Below are positions 25,578 to 34,144 of a stretch of 64,000 nucleotides of DNA, one piece after another; position 1 is the first letter of the stretch; each line of letters starts with the position of its first letter. Location: contig NZ_LGDW01000016.1 of NCBI RefSeq assembly GCF_001280005.1, forward strand, positions 37,170-101,169, in the 5' to 3' direction. The translations under genes were made by a program, and so were the position numbers. Under the pieces are notes generated by a model. The model was given only the letters and a program-made list of their open reading frames with translations, made no database searches and was not told where the DNA came from. The DNA is from Streptomyces sp. NRRL WC-3618. GTDB taxonomy: Bacteria; Actinomycetota; Actinomycetes; Streptomycetales; Streptomycetaceae.

Positions 25578-25615
25578 CGAAGCCCCCGGTTGTTCCCCCG
25601 TGATCGGGGGCTTCG
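25578..25615 (+). terminator. strong hairpin: terminator or attenuator
   Basis: CGAAGCCCCCG and CGGGGGCTTCG pair perfectly over 11 bp around a 16-base loop, followed by TTCTG. It can end the kinase transcript, end a short RNA of about 70 bases made from the promoter at 25512, or attenuate transcription into the AAA+ gene. Confidence 0.75.
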
Positions 25616-25891
25616 TTCTGCCCGCACCCGATTTTCGGTCGCCCCGAGGCCCTTTTTGTTCACCCTGGGTGACCGCGCTGTGTGCGCCCCATCTGCTCCC
25701 ACCTCGTCAAACGTCCTGTGCGGCACCCTGCTGCGGGCACCTCCGGCGCAGGTACGATGCCCTCGGTGCGACTCGGACGGCTGCTCTGCGCACCGTTGCA
25801 ACTCCCGTCCGCGGCACAGCGGTTCGACCAAGCTGCCGACGGGCACCGGCCCGTCGGAAAGGCATCGGGGGCACGGTTTGTGGGGGACGTG

Positions 25892-27757
25892 ATGGACTTC
25901 GGCACGCAGGGCCCCGAGGCCCCGGCCGACCTCGCCTGGCTGCGAGGTGTGGACGCCTACACGATGGGCGCCTATCCGCAGGCGGAGGAGGAGTTCCGCA
26001 CCGCGGTGCGGATGGATCCCGGGATGGCCGACGGCTGGCTCGGACTGCATGCGCTGCGCGTCGACACGACGACCGCGCTGCTACGGATGTTCCGGCACCG
26101 GGAGCGCTTCGGGGAGCAGCGCGCCCGCCATCGCAGGACCCTCAACTCCTGGTACTGGCTGGGCTGGTGGGTGCAGCCCGTGCTCGAAAGCCCGCGCGAT
26201 CTGCTGCTCGCGCACGCCTCGCACTGGCTGGACGGCCGCCATGTGCCGGAACTGGACCGGGCGTTGGCCGGTCTGCCGCCGGTGGACACGGACCCGCAGG
26301 TCCGTTTCCTGCACGCGTGCCGCGCCTATCTCGTCAAGGACTGGGAGCAACTGGTCCGCAACACCGACCCGTTGATCAACGACACGATGCTGGGCATCGA
26401 GGCAGGTCTGTTCGGCGGCATGGCCCGGGTGCGCCTGGAGATGTACGGGCAGGCCGAGCCGTTGCTGTCGGCGGCGCTGATGCGCTGTCGCAGCGAGCAG
26501 CCGCAGCGCAAGGAGCTGCGGTACTGGCTGGCGCGGGCTCATGAGGGCACGGGTCGCTCGGCGGCGGCCCTCCCGCTGTACCGGGCCGTGCATCGCGTGG
26601 ACGCCGCGTTCATGGACACCTCGGCGCGGCTCGCCGCGATCTCCGAGGGCGACGGGTACGACGAGGCGGCCGACCTCGCGGCGATCGCCCTCTCCGGGAT
26701 CGGACAGGAGCTGCTGGAGAGCCCGGACGGCTTCGACCCCCTGTTCGGCGGCGAGGGACGCGATCTGAAGCTCTCGGAGCCCGAACCCCCGTCCACCGGC
26801 GGCCCCTTGCCGTCCGCGACCGACTCGGTGCGCCACAAGGCCGCGCTCCCGGTACAGCCGCTGCCGACCGGCCCGACCGATCCCGAGCTGCTGGACGAAG
26901 CGCTGGCCGAGCTGGAGCGCATGGTGGGCCTGGAACCGGTGAAGCGCCAAGTGAAGGCGCTCTCCGCCCAGTTGAACATGGCGCGGCTGCGTGCGGGGCA
27001 GGGACTGCCGGTCCAGCCGCCGAAGCGGCACTTCGTCTTCTCTGGCCCGTCGGGAACCGGCAAGACCACGGTGGCACGCATCCTCGGCCGGGTGTTCTAC
27101 GCCCTCGGGCTGCTCGGCGGAGACCATCTGGTCGAGGCTCAGCGGGCCGACCTGGTCGGCGAGTATCTGGGCCAGACCGCGGTGAAGGCCAACGAGCTGA
27201 TCGACTCCGCGATCGGGGGCGTCCTGTTCGTGGACGAGGCGTACTCGCTCTCCAACTCCGGTTACGGCAAGGGCGACGCGTACGGCGACGAGGCCCTGCA
27301 GGTGCTGCTGAAGCGGGCCGAGGACAACCGGGACCATCTGGTGGTGATCCTGGCCGGCTATCCGGAGGGCATGGACCGGCTCCTCGCCGCCAACCCGGGG
27401 CTGTCGTCCCGCTTCACGACGCGCGTCGACTTTCCCTCGTACCGTCCGCTCGAACTCACCTCCATCGGCGAGGTGCTGGCCGCCGAGAACGGAGACGGGT
27501 GGGACGAGGAGGCGCTGGACGAGCTGCGCTCGATCGCCGGGCATGTGGTGGACCAGGGGTGGATCGACGAGCTGGGCAACGGGCGGTTTCTGCGGACGTT
27601 GTACGAGAAGAGCTGCGCGTACCGGGATCTGCGGCTGTCGGTGTACCCGGGGACACTGACGCGGGACGACTTGTCGACTTTGCGGCTGCCGGATCTGATG
27701 CAGGCGTACGGGGAGGTCCTCTCGGGGCGGGGGCCCCAGGATCCGTCGGCGAGGTGA
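25892..27757 (+). CDS. AAA+ ATPase of the CbxX/CfqX-EccA type with N-terminal TPR-like region
   Basis: This 621-residue protein has an N-terminal helical region with TPR-like repeats (YTMGAYPQAEEEFRTAVRMDP and similar, about 10-300), a variable linker, and a C-terminal AAA+ domain. Walker A is GPSGTGKT with Lys391; Walker B is VLFVDEA with Asp448-Glu449; YSLSNSGYGKGDAYGDEAL and SRFTTRVDFPSY follow. This is the EccA architecture of type VII secretion, but no ESX genes are near. The ATG at 25892 has GGGGGA just upstream; GTG 25880 is an alternative. Role unknown; family members remodel proteins. Confidence 0.88.
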   Translation: MDFGTQGPEAPADLAWLRGVDAYTMGAYPQAEEEFRTAVRMDPGMADGWLGLHALRVDTTTALLRMFRHRERFGEQRARHRRTLNSWYWLGWWVQPVLESPRDLLLAHASHWLDGRHVPELDRALAGLPPVDTDPQVRFLHACRAYLVKDWEQLVRNTDPLINDTMLGIEAGLFGGMARVRLEMYGQAEPLLSAALMRCRSEQPQRKELRYWLARAHEGTGRSAAALPLYRAVHRVDAAFMDTSARLAAISEGDGYDEAADLAAIALSGIGQELLESPDGFDPLFGGEGRDLKLSEPEPPSTGGPLPSATDSVRHKAALPVQPLPTGPTDPELLDEALAELERMVGLEPVKRQVKALSAQLNMARLRAGQGLPVQPPKRHFVFSGPSGTGKTTVARILGRVFYALGLLGGDHLVEAQRADLVGEYLGQTAVKANELIDSAIGGVLFVDEAYSLSNSGYGKGDAYGDEALQVLLKRAEDNRDHLVVILAGYPEGMDRLLAANPGLSSRFTTRVDFPSYRPLELTSIGEVLAAENGDGWDEEALDELRSIAGHVVDQGWIDELGNGRFLRTLYEKSCAYRDLRLSVYPGTLTRDDLSTLRLPDLMQAYGEVLSGRGPQDPSAR

Positions 27758-27760
27758 GCG

Positions 27761-27793
27761 TGGCCGGGTGAGGCTGCTGCGCCCACCCGGCCA
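27761..27793. terminator. terminator between AAA+ and CNNM genes
   Basis: TGGCCGGGTG (27761-27770) pairs with CACCCGGCCA (27784-27793) over 10 bp with a 13-base loop. It lies just after the AAA+ stop, between convergent genes, so it can serve both. Confidence 0.75.
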
Positions 27794-27815
27794 TGGTCCG
27801 GCGCCGGTCACCGGC

Positions 27816-28901
27816 TCAGCTCGCCAGCGCCTCCTTCTGAGCCTCCGCCCTGGGCTCCGTCACCTTCGGGACCGGGGGTGTCTGGCGGTGGGCCGGGTCC
27901 CGTACCTCGCCCACCAGGAGTTCCAGTACGTCCTCCATGGCGACCAGGCCGATCACCCGGCCCGAAGCGTCCGCCACCTGGGCCAGGTGCGTCGCCGCCC
28001 GGCGCATCACCGTCAGCGCGTCGTCCAGCGGGAGTTCGGAGCGCAGCGTCGTCATCGAGCGCCAGAGGTGCTGCGGCACCGCCCGCTGCGAGTCCTCCAG
28101 GTCCAGTACGTCCTTCACGTGCAGGTAGCCCATGAAGGCGCCGTTGTCCGCCACCACCGGAAACCGGGAGTAGCCGGTGCGGGCGGTGAGGGCGACGACC
28201 TGACCCGGGGTGACCGACGGGCCCACCGTCACCAGGGACTCGCGGGCCAGGAGGACATCGGTGACCGGGCGGGAGCCCAGTTCCAGCGCGTCCTCCAGGC
28301 GTTCCTGCTCGCCGGGGTCGAGCAGTCCGGCCTGGCCGGCGTCCTCCACCAGGCGGTTGAGCTGTTCGCTGGTGAAGACCGCCTCGACCTCGTCCTTGGG
28401 CTCGACGTGGAAGAGTTTCAGGACGAGTCGCGCACAGGCGCCCAGCCCCACCGTGACCGGCCCGCACAAGCGGGCGAAGGCCACCAGTCCCGGGCTCAGC
28501 CACAGCGCCGTTTTCTCGGGCGCCGCCATCGCCAGGTTCTTCGGGAGCATCTCCCCGACGACGAGATGGAGGAAGACCACGACGGCGAGCGCGATGACGT
28601 AACCCAGCGGGTGGATCATGCCCTCGGGGAGGTGGGCCGCCTCGAAGACCGGTTCCAGCAGGTGGGCCACGGTCGGTTCGGCGACCGCGCCCAGGGTCAG
28701 CGAACAGACGGTGATGCCGAACTGGGCGGCGGCCATCATCTGCGGCAGCCGTTCCAGGCCATACAGCACCTGGCGGGCCCGCGCCGTGCCGAGCGGTTCG
28801 ATCTGGCTTCGGCGGACGGAGACGAGGGCGAACTCGGCGCCCACGAAGAAGCCGTTGGCGAGCACGAGGAGGAGGGCGAAGAGGAGTTGGAGCACGCTCA
28901 T
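27816..28901 (-). CDS. CNNM/CBS-domain membrane protein (short form)
   Basis: This 361-residue protein has a CNNM (DUF21) transmembrane domain (about 1-190, with LANGFFVGAEFALVSVRRSQIE and VVGEMLPKNLAMAAPEK) followed by a CBS pair (about 210-330) that likely binds adenine nucleotides. Unlike its partner it has no CorC/HlyC C-terminal domain. CorC/CNNM proteins transport or regulate Mg2+ at the membrane; the old label hemolysin is misleading. Its ATG overlaps the stop of the longer paralog upstream as ATGA, so the two are coupled and may form a heteromer. Confidence 0.9.
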   Translation of the reverse strand: MSVLQLLFALLLVLANGFFVGAEFALVSVRRSQIEPLGTARARQVLYGLERLPQMMAAAQFGITVCSLTLGAVAEPTVAHLLEPVFEAAHLPEGMIHPLGYVIALAVVVFLHLVVGEMLPKNLAMAAPEKTALWLSPGLVAFARLCGPVTVGLGACARLVLKLFHVEPKDEVEAVFTSEQLNRLVEDAGQAGLLDPGEQERLEDALELGSRPVTDVLLARESLVTVGPSVTPGQVVALTARTGYSRFPVVADNGAFMGYLHVKDVLDLEDSQRAVPQHLWRSMTTLRSELPLDDALTVMRRAATHLAQVADASGRVIGLVAMEDVLELLVGEVRDPAHRQTPPVPKVTEPRAEAQKEALAS

Positions 28902-30313
28902 CGGGCCGCCTCCGCCGCGAGATCCGCCGTCTTCGCGCCGGACACGCCGGACACGCCGTCCGTGCTGTCTTTCTCGTCCGTGCTGTCTGGGCTGTCTGCG
29001 TTGTCGGGGGTCCTGATCAGTCGTACCCGCTCGGCCCGGTAGTGGCCGACCTGGCGGACGGAGAGGCGCCAGCCCGGCAGTTCCGCCCGGTCGCCGGGGA
29101 CCGGGATGCGGCCCAGCAGGTCGGCGACGAGGCCCGCGACCGTCTCGTACGGGCCCTCGGGCACGTCGAGGCCTATGCGCTGGAGGATGTCGACCCGGCA
29201 GCTGCCGTCGGCGTCCCAGGTGGGGCGGCCGTCCTCGGGCGGGGCGGCGGCGAGTTCCTTCGGTTCGTTGAGCACGTCGTCGTGCTCGTCATGGACCTCG
29301 CCGACGAGTTCCTCGACGATGTCCTCCAGGGTGACCACACCCGCCGTACCGCCGTACTCGTCGACGACGACGGCGATGGGCTGCTGGCTGCGCAGCAGTT
29401 CGAGGAGCGGCTGCACGGGGAGCGTCTCCGGGACCAGCAGCGGCGGCTTGGCGATCCGGCCGGCCGGTGTGCGCAGCCGGTCGCCCGCGGGCACCGCGAG
29501 GGCGTCCTTGAGGTGGACCATGCCGACGATCTCGTCGATCCGCTCCCGGTAGACGGGGAAGCGGGACAGGCCGGTGGCCCGGGTCAGGTTGACGACGTCC
29601 TCGGCGGTGGCCGACGACTGCAGCGAACTGACCCGCACACGCGGGGTCATGATGTGCTGCGCGGTCAGCTCGCCCAGCGACAGCGTCCGTACGAAGAGGT
29701 CAGCGGTGTCCTGTTCCAGCGCCCCGGCCTGCGCCGAGTGCCGGGCCAGGGAGACCAGCTCGCCGGGGGTACGGGCCGAGGCCAGTTCCACGGCGGGTTC
29801 CACGCCGAGGGCGCGGACCAGCCGGTTGGCCACGGCGTTCAGTCCGGCGATCACCGGACGGAACAGCCGGGAGAAGGCGTGCTGCGGGCCGGCCACGAAA
29901 CGGGCGACCTGCAACGGCCTGGAGACCGCCCAGTTCTTGGGCACGAGTTCGCCGATCACCATCTGCACGGCGGCCGCCAGCAGCATGCCGACGACCACGG
30001 CGACACCGGACGCGGCGCCTTCCGGGACGCCGATCGCGGTGAACGGGCCGCGCAGCAGCTCCGCGAGCGCCGGCTCGGCGAGCATGCCGACGACGAGGGA
30101 GGTGATGGTGATCCCGAGCTGGGTGCCGGAGAGCTGGAAGGACAGCTCCTTGAGGGAGTCGACGACCGTACGAGCTCGTCGGTCTCCCTCGGCTGCGGCC
30201 TTCTCGGCGTCGGGACGCTCGACCGTGACGAGGCCGAACTCGGCGGCGACGAAGAATCCGTTGGCCAGAATCAGCAGGAATGCCGCTCCGAGGAGCAGCA
30301 AGGGGGTGGTCAT
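28898..30313 (-). CDS. CNNM/CBS/CorC-type membrane protein (long form)
   Basis: This 471-residue protein has a CNNM domain (about 1-200; LANGFFVAAEFGLVTVERPD and VIGELVPKNWAVSRP), a CBS pair with the linking IMTPRVRVSSL and VVVDEYGGTAGVVTLEDIVEELVGEV, and a C-terminal CorC/HlyC domain (about 355-435). The C-terminus is a low-complexity tail of Ser, Asp and Thr repeats. It probably handles Mg2+ or Co2+. The ATG at 30313 is chosen; its ribosome binding site lies in a hairpin described separately. It is the first gene of a two-gene operon. Confidence 0.9.
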   Translation of the reverse strand: MTTPLLLLGAAFLLILANGFFVAAEFGLVTVERPDAEKAAAEGDRRARTVVDSLKELSFQLSGTQLGITITSLVVGMLAEPALAELLRGPFTAIGVPEGAASGVAVVVGMLLAAAVQMVIGELVPKNWAVSRPLQVARFVAGPQHAFSRLFRPVIAGLNAVANRLVRALGVEPAVELASARTPGELVSLARHSAQAGALEQDTADLFVRTLSLGELTAQHIMTPRVRVSSLQSSATAEDVVNLTRATGLSRFPVYRERIDEIVGMVHLKDALAVPAGDRLRTPAGRIAKPPLLVPETLPVQPLLELLRSQQPIAVVVDEYGGTAGVVTLEDIVEELVGEVHDEHDDVLNEPKELAAAPPEDGRPTWDADGSCRVDILQRIGLDVPEGPYETVAGLVADLLGRIPVPGDRAELPGWRLSVRQVGHYRAERVRLIRTPDNADSPDSTDEKDSTDGVSGVSGAKTADLAAEAAR

Positions 30314-30318
30314 GATGC

Positions 30319-30349
30319 CGCCGCCTCGATATGTCGAGAGGGGGCGGCG
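30319..30349 (-). promoter_or_regulatory. mRNA hairpin covering the ribosome binding site of the CNNM operon
   Basis: On the minus-strand mRNA, CGCCGC pairs with GCGGCG and, after a small bulge, CTCGA pairs with TCGAG around CATA. The 3' arm contains the GAGGCGG ribosome binding site, and the hairpin ends five bases before the ATG at 30313. This could regulate translation. Confidence 0.6.
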
Positions 30350-30436
30350 CAGGTACTGCCGGACGATCCGTCCATCGCTGGAGGGAGTCACTCCTCGGGT
30401 AGCAGGGGGCCTCTGAAGCTCGGGGAGAGCATCAGT

Positions 30437-30464
30437 GGCGGAGGCGCGTGAAAACGCCTCCGCC
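30437..30464 (-). terminator. terminator of the rib-his-PH transcript
   Basis: GGCGGAGGCG and CGCCTCCGCC form a perfect 10-bp stem with the loop CGTGAAAA. It lies 49 bases past the stop of the PH-domain gene on the minus strand, and upstream of the CNNM operon. Confidence 0.75.
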
Positions 30465-30513
30465 AACAGATTAATCAAGACAGGGCCCTGTGCGGCAGGG
30501 TGGACGCCCTGAG

Positions 30514-31020
30514 TCAGCCCTGATCTTGCTCGGGGTCGCCCACGGAGCGCGCTTCGGTGAGCGCCCGCAGGGTGCGCGCGTCCTCGATGGCGCGCGCTCT
30601 GGCGATGCCGGGCTGGATGCCGAGCGCCGGCAGACTCGTACCGTCGCTGAGGTCGAGGAACACCCAGGGATCGCCCGGACGGAGGTTCACCCGGAGGATC
30701 TCCGCCCAGTCCAGGCGCCGCTTGCTGGCGATGTTCACGACGGTGACTCCGGCCTCGTCGGCGACCACCTTCGGCCGGGACAGCAGCAGGAGCACGGACG
30801 ACAGCAGCGCGGCGGTGAAGACGAAGCTGACGCGCTCCCCGGGGCTGACCGACTCCAGGAGCAGCGCGATCGTCGTGATGACGACGAAGATCACGGCACT
30901 CGCCGTGGCGAGCACGGCCCGGGTACGGCCCGGCCGGAATGTGACGGGCAGCGCGGGCAGCGCCGGCGGAACGGGTGCGGTGGGCGGATCCTGCATCGGT
31001 GTACGGTCCCTGTCGCTCAC
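30514..31020 (-). CDS. PH-domain (bPH) membrane protein
   Basis: This 168-residue protein has two membrane segments (about 35-82: VLATASAVIFVVITTIALLL and FVFTAALLSSVLLLL) followed by a bacterial PH domain with VVADEAGVTVVNIASKRRLDWAEILRVNLRPGDPWVFLDLSDG. The arrangement is that of small actinobacterial PH-domain membrane proteins. It follows hisG by 22 bases and ends the rib-his transcript. GTG 31020 or ATG 30996 could be the start. Function unknown; no link to histidine or flavin chemistry is known. Confidence 0.85.
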   Translation of the reverse strand: MSDRDRTPMQDPPTAPVPPALPALPVTFRPGRTRAVLATASAVIFVVITTIALLLESVSPGERVSFVFTAALLSSVLLLLSRPKVVADEAGVTVVNIASKRRLDWAEILRVNLRPGDPWVFLDLSDGTSLPALGIQPGIARARAIEDARTLRALTEARSVGDPEQDQG

Positions 31021-31042
31021 GGTGTCGGTCGCTTCCCGTGTC

Positions 31043-31900
31043 TCAGAGGCGGCAGGCGTGGATGGCCGTGGTCAGGATGGCGCGCGCCCCGAGGTCGTAC
31101 AGATCGTCCATGATCCGCTGGGCCTCCTTGGAGGGGACCATCGCGCGGACGGCGACCCAGCCCTCGTTGTGCAGCGGCGAGACGGTCGGCGACTCCAGAC
31201 CGGGGGTCAGGGCGACGGCCCGCTCCAGCTGCTCGACGCGGCAGTCGTAGTCCATCATCACGTACGTCCGGGCCACCAGGACGCCCTGGAGTCGGCGCAG
31301 GAACTGCTGGACCTTCGACTCGGCGCTCTCCTCGACCTCGGCTCCGACCCGGCGGATGACGATCGCCTCGGACTTCGTGATGGGCTCGCCGAACACTTCG
31401 AGGCCCGCGTTGCGCAGTGAGGTGCCGGTCTCGACCACGTCCGCGACGACCTCGGCGACGCCGAGTTCGATGGCGGTCTCGACAGCGCCGTCGAGGTGGA
31501 CGACGGAGGCGTCGACGCCGTGGTCGGCGAGGTGCTTGGCGACGATGCCCTCGTACGAGGTGGCGACGGTCATGCCCGCCAGGTCCTCGATGCGGGTTGC
31601 CGCGCCGGGCTTGCCGGCGAAGCGGAAGGTGGAGCGGGCGAAGCCGAGCGGGAGGATCTCCTCCGCGTTGGCGCCGGAGTCGATGAGCAGGTCGCGGCCG
31701 GTGATGCCGATGTCGAGGCGGCCGGAGGAGACGTAGATCGCGATGTCGCGGGGGCGGAGGTAGAAGAACTCGACCTCGTTCTCCGGGTCGACGATCCGCA
31801 GCTCCTTGGACTCGCGGCGCTGCTGGTAGCCGGCCTCATGCAGCATCGCCGACGCGGGGCCTGACAGGGAACCCTTGTTGGGGACGGCGATGCGCAGCAT
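31043..31900 (-). CDS. hisG: ATP phosphoribosyltransferase HisG (long form)
   Basis: This 285-residue enzyme catalyses the first step of histidine synthesis, joining ATP and PRPP. RIAVPNKGSLSGPA opens the protein, DIGITGRDLLIDSGA and DVVETGTSLRNAGLEV (the PRPP loop) follow, and a C-terminal regulatory domain (about 210-285) makes it the long, histidine-inhibited form that does not need HisZ. It is preceded by hisE across an 83-bp gap containing a short tandem repeat, and the pair sits in the riboflavin cluster. Confidence 0.96.
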   Translation of the reverse strand: MLRIAVPNKGSLSGPASAMLHEAGYQQRRESKELRIVDPENEVEFFYLRPRDIAIYVSSGRLDIGITGRDLLIDSGANAEEILPLGFARSTFRFAGKPGAATRIEDLAGMTVATSYEGIVAKHLADHGVDASVVHLDGAVETAIELGVAEVVADVVETGTSLRNAGLEVFGEPITKSEAIVIRRVGAEVEESAESKVQQFLRRLQGVLVARTYVMMDYDCRVEQLERAVALTPGLESPTVSPLHNEGWVAVRAMVPSKEAQRIMDDLYDLGARAILTTAIHACRL

Positions 31901-31918
31901 GAGGTCGGCTTCCTTTGT

Positions 31919-31954
31919 GTGAGGTGCGTGAGGTGCGTGAGATGCGTGGATGGT
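31919..31954. repeat. 9-bp tandem repeat between hisE and hisG
   Basis: GTGAGGTGC occurs twice in tandem (31919-31936), followed by GTGAGATGC and a diverged fourth unit. On the mRNA strand it lies between the hisE stop and the hisG start. It could be a variable-number repeat. Confidence 0.7.
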
Positions 31955-31983
31955 GACGGTGGTGGGTGCCGGGCGGGCAGGGC

Positions 31984-32256
31984 TTACAGGTGGGCGTACA
32001 CGTCGTCCAGCGAGATTCCGCGGGCGACCATCATCACCTGAACGTGGTAGAGCAGCTGCGAGATCTCCTCGGCGGCTGCTTCCTTTCCCTCGTACTCGGC
32101 GGCCATCCAGACTTCGGCGGCCTCTTCCACGACCTTCTTGCCGATGGCGTGGACGCCCTTGCCGACCAGCTCAGCGGTGCGGGAAGTGGCGGGATCGCCC
32201 GTGGCGGCCTTGTGCTGGAGCTCGGTGAACAGCTCCTCGAACGTCTTATTGGACAT
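31984..32256 (-). CDS. hisE: phosphoribosyl-ATP pyrophosphatase HisE
   Basis: This 90-residue protein matches HisE, which hydrolyses phosphoribosyl-ATP to phosphoribosyl-AMP in the second step of histidine synthesis. The all-alpha MazG-like core with [33 protein letters not shown] carries the metal-binding Glu residues. It is a stand-alone HisE, not fused to HisI. The ATG at 32256 follows GGTGG eight bases upstream, better than the GTG at 32268. It lies 34 bases after ribH. Confidence 0.95.
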   Translation of the reverse strand: MSNKTFEELFTELQHKAATGDPATSRTAELVGKGVHAIGKKVVEEAAEVWMAAEYEGKEAAAEEISQLLYHVQVMMVARGISLDDVYAHL

Positions 32257-32290
32257 GATGGCGCCCACCCTATTTCACATACCGGTGTGG

Positions 32291-32776
32291 TCACCTCCAT
32301 GGTTCAGATACTGAGCGGAGGGTGGCCGCCGTCGCCACGGCCGCCGTCACCGCCTCGTGCCCCTTGTCCTCGTTGGAGCCCTCGATACCCGCGCGGTCGA
32401 GGGCCTGTTCCTCGGTGTCGCAGGTCAGCACGCCCATGCCGATGGGGACTCCGGTGTCGACCGAGACCTGGGTGAGGCCCTGGGTGACGCCCTGGCACAC
32501 GTACTCGAAGTGGGGCGTGCCGCCCCGGATGACGACGCCGAGCGCGACGATCGCGTCGTAGCCCCGTCCGGCCAGGACCTTGGCGACGACCGGGAGTTCC
32601 CAGCTGCCGGGGACCCTCAGCAGGGTCGGCTCGTCAATGCCCAGGTCGTGCAGGGCGCGCAGGGCGCCGTCCACCAGACCGTCCATCACCTTCTCGTGCC
32701 ACTGGGCCGCGATGACGGCGACGCGCAGGTCACCGCAGTTGCGTACGGACAGTTCGGGTGCACCCTTGCCGCTCAC
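32291..32776 (-). CDS. ribH: 6,7-dimethyl-8-ribityllumazine synthase RibH
   Basis: This 161-residue enzyme condenses the ribityl-aminouracil and dihydroxybutanone phosphate intermediates to lumazine, the penultimate step of riboflavin synthesis. [28 protein letters not shown] (with the catalytic His) and [22 protein letters not shown] are present. Family members form icosahedral or pentameric assemblies. The GTG at 32776 is preceded by AAGGAGAG. It follows ribBA and precedes hisE in the same operon. Confidence 0.96.
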   Translation of the reverse strand: MSGKGAPELSVRNCGDLRVAVIAAQWHEKVMDGLVDGALRALHDLGIDEPTLLRVPGSWELPVVAKVLAGRGYDAIVALGVVIRGGTPHFEYVCQGVTQGLTQVSVDTGVPIGMGVLTCDTEEQALDRAGIEGSNEDKGHEAVTAAVATAATLRSVSEPWR

Positions 32777-32842
32777 GTTCTCGTCTCTCCTTGGCGATCT
32801 TTACTGCGATGTCTGCTGCGTCTACTGCGTCTTCCGCGATGT

Positions 32843-34144
32843 CTACTGGTTGCCGCAGGGGGACACGGGGGCCGGGTCCAGCCAGGGCAGGTCGTGTCCC
32901 ATCCGGTCCCGCTTGGTGCGCAGGTAGGTGAGGTTGTGCTCTCCCGCCTGTACGGGCATCGGCTCGCGGCCGGTGACCCTGAGGCCGTGGCGGACGAGCG
33001 CGTCGGTCTTGTCGGGGTTGTTCGTCATCAGGCGCACGCTGCGGACGCCGAGGTCCTGGAGTATCTGCGCGCCCGCGCCGTAGTCCCGGGCGTCGGCGGG
33101 CAGGCCGAGCTCCAGGTTGGCGTCGAGGGTGTCGTGGCCCTGCTCCTGGAGCTCGTACGCCCGGAGCTTGGACAGCAGTCCGATGCCGCGACCCTCGTGG
33201 CCGCGCAGGTAGACCACCACTCCCCTGCCCTCGTCCCGGATGCGTTCGAGCGAGGTCTCCAGCTGGGGGCCGCAGTCGCAGCGCAGGGAGTGGAAGACGT
33301 CACCGGTGAGGCACTCGGAGTGGACGCGGACCAGGACGTCTTCGCCGTCGTCGGCGCCGATGTCACCGTGGACGAGGGCGACATGCTCGACGCCGTCGAC
33401 GATGGAGCGGTAGCCGTACGCCGTGAACGTGCCGAAAGCGGTGGGGAGTCGGGTCTCGGCCTCACGCCGGACGGTGGGTTCGGCGCTCCTGCGGTAGGCG
33501 ATCAGGTCCTCGATGGAGATGATCGTGAGGCCGTGCTTGCGGGCGAAGGGGATCAGCTCGGGCAGGCGCAGCATACGGCCGTCCTCACCGGCGATCTCCA
33601 CGATGGCGCCGGCCGGGCGCAGCCCCGCGAGGCGGGCGAGGTCGACGGCCGCTTCGGTGTGGCCGTTGCGGGCCAGCACACCGCCCGGCTTGGCGCGCAG
33701 CGGGAAGATGTGGCCGGGGCGGACGAAGTCGTCGGCGCTCGCTTCGCCGCCCGCGAGGAGCTGAAGCGTGATGGCACGGTCGGAGGCGGAGATACCGGTG
33801 CTTACCCCGTGAACGGCCGAGGCGTCGACCGACACGGTGAACGCGGTTTTCATCGACTCGGTGTTGTCGTCGACCATCTGGGGCAGCCGGAGCCTGTCGA
33901 GCTCGTCGCCCTCCATGGGGGCGCAGATCAGCCCACGGCACTCGCTCATCATGAAGGCGATGATCTCGGGGGTCGCCTTCTCGGCGGCGATGACGAGGTC
34001 GCCCTCGTTCTCCCGGTCCTCGTCGTCGACGACCACGACCGGCCGGCCGGCCGCGATGTCCGCGATGGCCCGCTCGATCGGGTCGAGTGACCAGTCCTCG
34101 ATGTTGTCGGTGCTGTAGAGGATCGGGGCCGTGGTGGTGGTCAT
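32843..34144 (-). CDS. ribBA: bifunctional RibBA (DHBP synthase / GTP cyclohydrolase II)
   Basis: This 433-residue fusion has an N-terminal dihydroxybutanone phosphate synthase (about 1-205; [39 protein letters not shown]) and a C-terminal GTP cyclohydrolase II (about 215-410). The zinc ligands lie in [17 protein letters not shown], and [17 protein letters not shown] is the GTP site. It makes both precursors of lumazine. The ATG at 34144 overlaps the ribM stop as ATGA. A stretch of short imperfect repeats lies after the gene, before ribH. Confidence 0.96.
   Translation of the reverse strand: MTTTTAPILYSTDNIEDWSLDPIERAIADIAAGRPVVVVDDEDRENEGDLVIAAEKATPEIIAFMMSECRGLICAPMEGDELDRLRLPQMVDDNTESMKTAFTVSVDASAVHGVSTGISASDRAITLQLLAGGEASADDFVRPGHIFPLRAKPGGVLARNGHTEAAVDLARLAGLRPAGAIVEIAGEDGRMLRLPELIPFARKHGLTIISIEDLIAYRRSAEPTVRREAETRLPTAFGTFTAYGYRSIVDGVEHVALVHGDIGADDGEDVLVRVHSECLTGDVFHSLRCDCGPQLETSLERIRDEGRGVVVYLRGHEGRGIGLLSKLRAYELQEQGHDTLDANLELGLPADARDYGAGAQILQDLGVRSVRLMTNNPDKTDALVRHGLRVTGREPMPVQAGEHNLTYLRTKRDRMGHDLPWLDPAPVSPCGNQ

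Larger units (their letters stand above)
25463..25891. other. 429-bp intergenic region with promoter and strong hairpin
   Basis: Between the kinase and the AAA+ ATPase lie a promoter-like element and a perfect 11-bp hairpin (listed separately). The rest, 25616-25880, has a T-rich start and no recognisable element. Frames running through it into the ATPase lack family similarity before residue MDFGTQGPE. Confidence 0.55.

Noticed and set aside
25546..26544. Possible leaderless ORF starting at the ATG beside the 25512 promoter
   Set aside because: It runs out of frame over the AAA+ gene with shadow-like Arg/Pro-rich composition; the start near the transcription start is probably chance.
27816..30313. 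Hemolysin annotation of the two CBS-domain proteins
   Set aside because: The label is historical; the CNNM, CBS and CorC/HlyC domains indicate ion transport or its regulation.
30314..30436. ykoK-type Mg2+ riboswitch before the CNNM operon
   Set aside because: The conserved M-box blocks are not visible; only a local hairpin over the ribosome binding site can be supported.
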